Positions 4,915-10,677 of a stretch of DNA of 10,677 nucleotides are shown here, one piece after another. Numbering within the stretch: the first letter of the stretch is position 1; each line of letters starts with the position of its first letter. A program made the position numbers and the translations under genes. The notes beneath the pieces are model-generated. The model did not search any database. It saw only the letters and a program-made list of their open reading frames with translations, and had not been told where the DNA came from. Source of the DNA: Acidobacteriaceae bacterium (GTDB lineage: Bacteria; Acidobacteriota; Terriglobia; Terriglobales; Acidobacteriaceae). Where the stretch lies: assembly GCA_003135495.1 (NCBI GenBank), contig PLBX01000219.1, positions 5,747 through 16,423 of the forward strand, given 5' to 3'.

Positions 4915-7900
4915 ATGAACTCCGTCCTATACCGTTTTCTGACACTCATTGCAGTTCTTACCCTGGTAGGCATTGGTACGTTACACGGGCAAACGGCGGT
5001 CACCGGAGGGATTGAGGGAAACGTGACCGATCCTTCCGGCGCCGCCATTTCCGGCGCAACGGTAGAAGCAACGAACACGGGAGACTCCGTCACCAAGCAA
5101 GATGTAACCAACAATGACGGAGCCTACCGGTTCCCCAGTCTGATCCCGGGAACGTATACGGTTACTGTAAAGAAGGTAGGGTTTTCACTATTCGTCAGAG
5201 ACGCCACCTGGATCGATGCCGGAATCATTGTCCGCATCGACGCCAAGTTGCCCGTCGGCAGTGCAAACTCCAAGGTGGAAGTTACCGGCGAGGCTCCTCT
5301 TCTTCAGACTGATAGCGCTGAAGTGAACGAAACCATTCATTCGACCGAAATTGGCGCGCTTCCCACCTTTGGCAACAACATCACTCGATTGACGCTTTTG
5401 GCTCCAGGAGCTTCGATGGCGAGCGGCCAATTGGATCTTCACCCAGAGAATGCGGGCTCCGACTTCAACCTTAACATCAACGGAGCCGCGCCCAACGCGA
5501 ATGGCCACCTCCTCGACGGAGTCGAGAACACCGAAGCAATCCAGGGCTTATCGCTAATCGTGCCTTCGAATGACTCGGTGCAGGAACTAAAGCTCGCCAC
5601 CAGCAACTATGACGCCGAGTATGGCAAAGTTGCCGGCGGACTTTGGCAGATCACGACGAAGGCGGGCACAAATGCCTTCCACGGATCGCTTTTCGAGAAC
5701 TATCGCACCTCTGGTTTCAACGCAGCCGACCACTTCACCGAGCCCAAAGGTATTCCCAGCAATATCTGGAATCAGTTTGGCGGCAGCGTCGGTGGCCCAG
5801 TGATTAAAGATAAGCTGTTTTTCTTCGGAGACTACCAAGGGATGCGGAATAATCTGCACGCTTCGGGCAACGAAACGGTGCCGATTGATGCATTTAGAAA
5901 TGGCGATTTCAGTTCCATCGCAGCAATCGATCCTATCTACGATCCAGCGACGGGCAACCCAGATGGAACCGGAAGAACGCAGATTTCGTGCAATGGCGTC
6001 CTCAATGTGATCTGCCCCGACCGAATCAGCAACGCTGCGAAAAACCTGCTCGCACGGTTGCCTGAGCCAACTGCTGCGGGATATAGCTCAAACTACCAGA
6101 TCTCTTCGCCCGCCACCTTCGACCAGAATCAGTTCGATACTCGCGTCGATTTCTTTGCTACTTCAAAGACGGTTATTTTCGGGAAATTCAGCTACTTTCA
6201 GGCGTCGTTTTTCACACCCACCGCATACGGCGTCGCGGGTGGCGGACCGCCGCTGGGAGGCGTAGGAGTCGCAAACGCGGGAAACTCGTCTGATCATGAT
6301 AAGCAATTCATGTTTGATTACCAGCACACCTTCTCGCCATCGCTGCTCACGGATGCCCGTTTCGCTTTTTCGCGCATCATCATTTCGGAATTACAACTGG
6401 ATTCAGCTTCAGCCGCGGCGACGCAAGTAGGAATTCCTGACATTAACCTGGGCACCGTCTACACCTCGGGACTGCCGCAGATAAATATCAGTGACCCGTT
6501 AACCCCCTTCAATATGGGCGATTTTGGGTTGCCCTTCTTTGAGCGCGAGGCCAACTTCGAGGTCTACAACAACTGGACCAAGACCTCTGGCCACCACGCC
6601 TTTAAGTGGGGAGCGGATATCGGGAAGTTTTTTGGCATCCGTACCGACGTCAGCGGCCGCGGCCTCTTCAGTGTTTCCCAAAGCCTCACTCAGCTCAACG
6701 ACTCCGCCACCTCTGGGTCGTGCAGTAACCCAGCAGCCGGTACCTTTTGCGGATCAGGCTTAGCGGCGCTTGAACTTGGTCTCACCTCCGGCTTTGGCAG
6801 AGACATAACCCTGGTTCAGCCTCAGGAAAAGTATTGGAAGACGGCGTTTTATGGCCAGGATACATGGCAGGTTACGCCGAAGCTAACCTTGACATTGGGC
6901 CTGCGGTGGGATTACATGAGCCCGATCTTCACGCCCAACGGAGAGAGCGTCGGAAATATCAATGTAGCCACCGACACACTGTTGTTGACCAACCTAGCCG
7001 GCAAATACGCGGGAGTAACAACCCCGAAAACCGAATTCTCACCGCGTCTTGGCGTGGCGTACCGCCTGCCGCATGAGAGCGTCCTCCGCGCCGGATACGG
7101 CCGAAGCTACTATATGAATGCGGACGGAGCGGGATTTGGAACCCAGGGATGTTGCTGGCCCATCAAGCAAAGCCAGACTGATGTCCAGGCCAATCCCTTT
7201 GCTCCACTGGCTTACACGCTCGATCAGGGGCCAGGCACTCCGCCCGCACTTCCCGCGTTTCCCGCAAATGGCCAGATTTCATTTCAGGGCGCCCCTGGCG
7301 GTAGTGAATACTTCGTTGGGGTAGGAACCTATCCGCATAGTTACAACGATACTTACAACGTGACCTTGGAGCATTCTTTCCCATATCAGATCACCGCTTC
7401 GATTGCGTATGTGGGTAACATCGGGCGCCATCTGTGGGATAACTTTAACGTCAACTTGCCGCCGCCTGGACCGGGCCCCTACACCTCCCGCGAGCCGTTT
7501 TTCGCTAGTTACGGTTGGGCTGTACCAGAATACCAACGGAACAACGCGGTTTACCACGAACCTGAAATGAGGAGTAACTACAATTCTCTGCAACTTCACG
7601 CGGAAAAGCGGTTTCATCAGGGATTGTATCTGCTGAGTAACTTCACCTGGGCTAAGTCGCTTGACGATGGCACGTTCGGTCCGGGAGATGGCAACGGAAA
7701 TCAATTTTGTTACTCCTGCAATTACGGACCCTCAGGCGCCGTAAGGCCCTGGACCTGGATCAGCGCGGCTAACTGGGAGCTTCCATTTGGCCACGGCAGG
7801 GCTTATGCGAATAGTTTGAGCCGCGGCGGGGACGCCGTGGTTGGAGGCTGGGCGCTCAGTGGCGTTTTCAATTTCGAGAGCGGATTGCCTTTCACGCCGT

Positions 7901-8295
7901 ATTACGTGAACTCCCCAACCGTGCTGAATTCTCCTATTTATGACAGACCGAACCAAGTTGGCGATCCGAATGTGGCCCATCCCAACCGAAATGAGTGGTA
8001 CAACCCGGCGGCCTATGCCGATCCCGCGCAGTACACCTTCGGGAATGCCGGACGCAACAGCCTAATGGGCCCGGGCTACGGTGAAGTGGATCTATCGTTG
8101 ACTAAGACCTTCGCTATTACCGAGGGTGTTCGCCTGGCACTCAAGTGGGATGCATTCAACGCTCTTAACCATGTGAATCTGGCCCAACCCACTGGTAGCG
8201 GCGCGGCATTTGTTGATATTGCAAACGCGGGCGTAATTACAAGCATTGTCGACTTCAGACGGCGAATGCAGATTGGAATGCACCTAACCTTCTAA
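4915..8295 (+). CDS. Oar-like TonB-dependent outer-membrane receptor with CarboxypepD_reg-like domain
   Basis: A protein of about 1126 residues. The Sec signal peptide covers residues 1 to about 26 (hydrophobic FLTLIAVLTLVGIG, cleavage near LHG-Q). A carboxypeptidase-regulatory-like beta-sandwich follows (about 28-113): GNVTDPSGAAISGATVEATN, then NDGAYRFPSLIPGTYTVTV. The linker VEVTGEAPLLQTDSAEVNETI leads to a plug domain (about 140-250) containing LNINGAAPNANGHLLDG and YDAEYGKVAGG. The barrel begins at FHGSLFENYR, with GGSVGGPVIKDKLFFFGDYQG, and closes with aromatic-rich strands ending in Phe (MHLTF), as outer-membrane barrels do. Role: energised uptake of a large or scarce ligand across the outer membrane with TonB-ExbBD encoded elsewhere. 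The neighbours suggest an oligosaccharide ligand. Size and architecture match the Oar-like receptors abundant in Acidobacteriota; no SusD-type lipoprotein accompanies it. A terminator hairpin follows. ATG 4912 is the alternative start. Confidence 0.93.
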   Translation: MNSVLYRFLTLIAVLTLVGIGTLHGQTAVTGGIEGNVTDPSGAAISGATVEATNTGDSVTKQDVTNNDGAYRFPSLIPGTYTVTVKKVGFSLFVRDATWIDAGIIVRIDAKLPVGSANSKVEVTGEAPLLQTDSAEVNETIHSTEIGALPTFGNNITRLTLLAPGASMASGQLDLHPENAGSDFNLNINGAAPNANGHLLDGVENTEAIQGLSLIVPSNDSVQELKLATSNYDAEYGKVAGGLWQITTKAGTNAFHGSLFENYRTSGFNAADHFTEPKGIPSNIWNQFGGSVGGPVIKDKLFFFGDYQGMRNNLHASGNETVPIDAFRNGDFSSIAAIDPIYDPATGNPDGTGRTQISCNGVLNVICPDRISNAAKNLLARLPEPTAAGYSSNYQISSPATFDQNQFDTRVDFFATSKTVIFGKFSYFQASFFTPTAYGVAGGGPPLGGVGVANAGNSSDHDKQFMFDYQHTFSPSLLTDARFAFSRIIISELQLDSASAAATQVGIPDINLGTVYTSGLPQINISDPLTPFNMGDFGLPFFEREANFEVYNNWTKTSGHHAFKWGADIGKFFGIRTDVSGRGLFSVSQSLTQLNDSATSGSCSNPAAGTFCGSGLAALELGLTSGFGRDITLVQPQEKYWKTAFYGQDTWQVTPKLTLTLGLRWDYMSPIFTPNGESVGNINVATDTLLLTNLAGKYAGVTTPKTEFSPRLGVAYRLPHESVLRAGYGRSYYMNADGAGFGTQGCCWPIKQSQTDVQANPFAPLAYTLDQGPGTPPALPAFPANGQISFQGAPGGSEYFVGVGTYPHSYNDTYNVTLEHSFPYQITASIAYVGNIGRHLWDNFNVNLPPPGPGPYTSREPFFASYGWAVPEYQRNNAVYHEPEMRSNYNSLQLHAEKRFHQGLYLLSNFTWAKSLDDGTFGPGDGNGNQFCYSCNYGPSGAVRPWTWISAANWELPFGHGRAYANSLSRGGDAVVGGWALSGVFNFESGLPFTPYYVNSPTVLNSPIYDRPNQVGDPNVAHPNRNEWYNPAAYADPAQYTFGNAGRNSLMGPGYGEVDLSLTKTFAITEGVRLALKWDAFNALNHVNLAQPTGSGAAFVDIANAGVITSIVDFRRRMQIGMHLTF

Positions 8296-8320
8296 CTTTC
8301 TTCCTTGCTCCATCTAACCG

Positions 8321-8357
8321 GACTTGCCTCGGCTCAGCGCCGAGGCAAGTCTGTTTG
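8321..8357 (+). terminator. Hairpin terminator after the receptor gene
   Basis: GACTTGCCTCGGC (8321-8333) and GCCGAGGCAAGTC (8339-8351) form a perfect 13-bp stem with a 5-base loop, 25 bases after the receptor stop. Only TGTTT follows, so the T-tract is short, but the stem is very stable. It should reduce read-through into the second GH-D gene. The perfect symmetry also lets it act on the minus strand, though no converging gene is present. Confidence 0.75.
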
Positions 8358-8381
8358 CAATGTACCTTCTATCTTGAGTAT

Positions 8382-8403
8382 TGCGAAAACGCTGCGGTTC
8401 GCA
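8382..8403 (+). promoter_or_regulatory. Inverted repeat TGCGAA/TTCGCA before the second GH-D gene
   Basis: TGCGAA (8382-8387) and TTCGCA (8398-8403) are perfect inverted arms 10 bases apart, 55 bases upstream of the start at 8458. No TGTTGACA-type site lies in this 160-base gap. If the gene has its own promoter, this dyad is the only operator candidate seen. No good -35/-10 pair could be placed. Confidence 0.25.
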
Positions 8404-8457
8404 TTTCTGTGACCCGATTCACAAGAACAGACTAACTACAAGCACCGGAGCTATCGG

Positions 8458-10662
8458 ATGAGATCATTTTTACTCATTGCCTGTCTGACTATCTGCGTGG
8501 CGAGTTCGGTTAGCGGCCAGGTATCCATTACCAAGTCTCCAGTCGGATGGGAATTAACTAACGGACGTATCCAACTGACGTTGGTTCGCGCAGGCGACTC
8601 GGTGGGGTTGAAGTCGTTGCGTCGGGAAGGTGGCGCCGAATGGGCCGTAGGAGGCGCGTCGCTGATCGCATCTCCCGACAAATCAGGCAAGCCTTACGTC
8701 TTCACCGATGACGCTATTTCCGAGTTGGACAAAGGCGGCAAACAGCTTGCCCTGCGCTTCAAATCAGATGCCGGAGCCTTGCTCACCCTCGATCTGAAGG
8801 TTTACCCGAATGGCGCTGTAATTCAGACGGCAATGCATGTCGAGAATCAGGGCCACCAGAACTTACTTCTTGACGCTCACATCGATCCTCTTTTCTTGAC
8901 CCTGAAGAATCCACCTGGAGGACTCAATCCGTATTCCTCGGTCAAAGGTCAGCACGGCTTTCATCCAATGGCACGCTCCTCATCGAAACGCGAGTTTCCG
9001 GACTGGCTCGTTCTCGAAAACGAAGTCGCGGGAGAATCAATGCTAGTCGGGGGCGAGCCGGGGCTCGGAGTGCTCGGATGGAAGGCCAATCTGCAATCGT
9101 CAGCCGCCAATACCGTGATTCGCGCCGGTACAATTCTGATCAAAGATAAGAAGTCGGCTAATAAGTCAGTTGATAAGTCGGCTCATAAGTCGATCGATAA
9201 GAAATCCGCTTCCGCGCCGGTCTTCGAGCTCGCTCCAGGCGAGACCATAGAATCACCAATCAGCTTCTTTGCCCTTGCCAAGGGAGACGGCGACAATGTT
9301 GGCAACGAAACCTTTCGTTATCTGCAGCGGTATGTCTTTCTAGCGCCTCTGCCGAATTCTCCTCTCGTGACTTACTGCATCTGGCTCACTCAAAAGAATA
9401 GCGAGGAGCAACTTCTCAAAGAGCTGGATCTGGCCAAACGTATAGGGTTCGACGTCTTCTACCACGATGCAACCTGGTATGAAGGAGCGTCCCTTGTTCC
9501 CGGAATGAATGATTGGACACTCGGTCTCGGCAGTTATCAGGAGGACAAGGAAAAATTCCCGCACGGCATCAAGAACCTCTCCGATACCGTACACGCAATG
9601 GGTTTAAAATTCGGGCTTTGGGTGGACCCAGGCAATGTAGACAAAGCGCGAGTAGATTCCGGAGAAATTCCTTCGGAGTGGTTGGCGATGATCGACGGTA
9701 AGACCATCGGAGCTACGCATCCTTCCCTCGCTCCCACCAAGCAGCTCTGTATGGGAGATCCCAAGGTCGTCGCGTGGATCGAGCAGCGGTTAGGTGACAT
9801 TATCGAGAAATTGCACCTGGATTGGATCAAATGGGATCCCTCATCTACCGTAAGCTATGAATGTAACCGTACCGATCATGGGCATGGAAAAACTGACGGC
9901 GCTTATGCGGCCTATCGCGGCCGCATGGAGATCATGCGCTATCTGCTGCAGCGTTTTCCTAACCTTTCCGGGTTCGAATGCGATCCATCCCTGCAATTCG
10001 CGCGAACCAATCCCGGTCCTCAAGCACTGCTTCCGGGCGGATACACCAACGAGTTCATAACCGGCCCCATGCTCAGCCCGAACGTGTGGGGATCACTCGC
10101 AGCCGCGGGCCATGGCGATGCAGGCGGAGAATACCTTACGGCCCGCTGGTATAGTGCTTCCGCTCTCGATTATTATTTTCGCAAACACTTTACTCACGGC
10201 GTAACCTTCGGCAATATCAACGGCATGTCGTCGCAATTTCTTTCGGCGGCGCCGCCCGGTTTCGTTGAAGCCTTGGAACGAAATCTGATGTTCTTCAAAC
10301 AGTATCGTCACCTGTTACTGGAAGATGTTTATCATCCAAAAGTTGCGGCCGCTGGATGGAGTTCCATCCAATATGTGAGCGGGAATTCGGACGAGTCCGT
10401 GGTTTTTATCTTTCGTGATAAGTCCAATACCGCCGACACCACAGTTCGCCTGCGCGGGCTCGATGCCCGCACAAAATATCGCGTAACCAGCCTCAACGAT
10501 CGCCCGGAGCGCGATAAAGTGATGACCGGAGAATCGTTGATGAATGGTGTCGCCGAACACTTGCCTAACCAATGGCTCGCCAGCGGCGATGGAGCCATCA
10601 AAGAATTCGCAGACCAGCAAAACTATGGATCGGACATCCTGCTGCTTCATCGTCTACCCTAG
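8458..10662 (+). CDS. Exported GH-D clan (GH36-like) glycosidase with divergent active site
   Basis: A 734-residue protein; GGAG 7 bases before ATG 8458 supports the start. The signal peptide is residues 1 to about 20 (LLIACLTICVASSVSG). An N-terminal beta-domain (about 22-290) is interrupted by a Lys-Ser repeat (232-247). The TIM barrel runs about 300-625: FDVFYHDATWYEG (D337, W340), GLKFGLWVDPG (382-392), DPKVVAWIEQRL, and LDWIKWDPSST with the expected nucleophile at D460. A short C-terminal beta-domain follows (about 628-734). It aligns with the GH36 protein at the other end of this window through these motifs, and Cys508 matches that protein's Cys553. After this Cys the GH36 GGGGRxD signature is replaced by DPSLQFAR. 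The position of the acid/base Asp holds GGYTNEF, so E532 is the nearest candidate. It may cleave an alpha-galactoside or related sugar by a modified mechanism, or be a non-catalytic binding protein. Fold assignment is firm; activity is uncertain. Confidence 0.85.
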   Translation: MRSFLLIACLTICVASSVSGQVSITKSPVGWELTNGRIQLTLVRAGDSVGLKSLRREGGAEWAVGGASLIASPDKSGKPYVFTDDAISELDKGGKQLALRFKSDAGALLTLDLKVYPNGAVIQTAMHVENQGHQNLLLDAHIDPLFLTLKNPPGGLNPYSSVKGQHGFHPMARSSSKREFPDWLVLENEVAGESMLVGGEPGLGVLGWKANLQSSAANTVIRAGTILIKDKKSANKSVDKSAHKSIDKKSASAPVFELAPGETIESPISFFALAKGDGDNVGNETFRYLQRYVFLAPLPNSPLVTYCIWLTQKNSEEQLLKELDLAKRIGFDVFYHDATWYEGASLVPGMNDWTLGLGSYQEDKEKFPHGIKNLSDTVHAMGLKFGLWVDPGNVDKARVDSGEIPSEWLAMIDGKTIGATHPSLAPTKQLCMGDPKVVAWIEQRLGDIIEKLHLDWIKWDPSSTVSYECNRTDHGHGKTDGAYAAYRGRMEIMRYLLQRFPNLSGFECDPSLQFARTNPGPQALLPGGYTNEFITGPMLSPNVWGSLAAAGHGDAGGEYLTARWYSASALDYYFRKHFTHGVTFGNINGMSSQFLSAAPPGFVEALERNLMFFKQYRHLLLEDVYHPKVAAAGWSSIQYVSGNSDESVVFIFRDKSNTADTTVRLRGLDARTKYRVTSLNDRPERDKVMTGESLMNGVAEHLPNQWLASGDGAIKEFADQQNYGSDILLLHRLP
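9151..9198 (+). repeat. Four phased 12-bp repeats encoding Lys-Ser-x-x
   Basis: The units are AAGTCGGCTAAT, AAGTCAGTTGAT, AAGTCGGCTCAT and AAGTCGATCGAT, encoding KSAN, KSVD, KSAH and KSID (residues 232-247), flanked by KDK before and KKSAS after. The 12-bp unit keeps frame, so copy number can change without breaking the gene. The encoded stretch is very basic and probably an exposed loop in the N-terminal domain of the second GH-D protein. Confidence 0.8.
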
Positions 10663-10677
10663 GTTGTAGATGAAGTG

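Noticed and set aside
4915..8295. SusC-type receptor of a SusC/SusD pair
   Set aside because: No SusD-like lipoprotein gene follows, and the domain order and length match Oar-like receptors.
8458..8520. Lipoprotein signal (LIAC or LTIC) in the second GH-D protein
   Set aside because: The Cys residues (9 and 13) are too close to the N-terminus and sit within the hydrophobic core, so ordinary Sec cleavage after residue 20 fits better.
10651..10677. Hairpin at the end of the second GH-D gene (CTAC/GTAG arms around CCTAGG)
   Set aside because: Only 4-5 paired bases, and the window ends before any T-run could be seen.

Overview
The window looks like a carbohydrate-use locus of a Gram-negative soil bacterium, most likely an acidobacterium. 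This is inferred from the very large Oar-type TonB-dependent receptor with an N-terminal carboxypeptidase-regulatory-like domain and no SusD partner. That receptor class is strongly expanded in Acidobacteriota. Two secreted alpha-galactosidase-clan (GH-D) proteins, a RhaT-family sugar/proton symporter and an FCD-type GntR regulator sit around it. No rRNA, tRNA, CRISPR or mobile element was seen.

Layout. Minus-strand block, in order of transcription: the GntR/FCD regulator (4474 to 3737), the RhaT-like symporter (3592 to 2528), and an exported GH36 alpha-galactosidase (2264 to the left edge, lacking only its C-terminal tail). A 440-base intergenic region (4475-4914) separates the regulator from the divergent plus-strand block. 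That block holds the outer-membrane receptor (4915-8295), a 13-bp hairpin terminator (8321-8351), and a second exported GH-D/GH36-like protein (8458-10662).

Likely logic (inference). A galactose-containing oligosaccharide is bound and imported by the receptor. It is trimmed outside the cytoplasm by the two GH-D proteins, and the released sugar crosses the inner membrane by the RhaT-family symporter. The GntR protein probably senses a pathway sugar or sugar acid. The 8-mer TGTTGACA occurs, by eye, three times in the window: in the regions before the GH36 gene, before the symporter gene and before the receptor gene. The first two copies lie inside a shared 15-base block. Related GTNNAC palindromes also occur in the divergent region. 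These are good candidates for the operators of the GntR protein.

Most notable points: (1) the second GH-D protein keeps a recognisable KWD nucleophile motif but lacks the Gly-rich signature and the usual acid/base Asp of GH36; (2) its N-terminal domain carries a perfectly phased 12-bp tandem repeat encoding Lys-Ser-x-x units, and the first GH36 protein has a similar Ser/Asp/basic linker at about the same place; (3) the candidate operator family described above; (4) the regulator gene appears to be leaderless.
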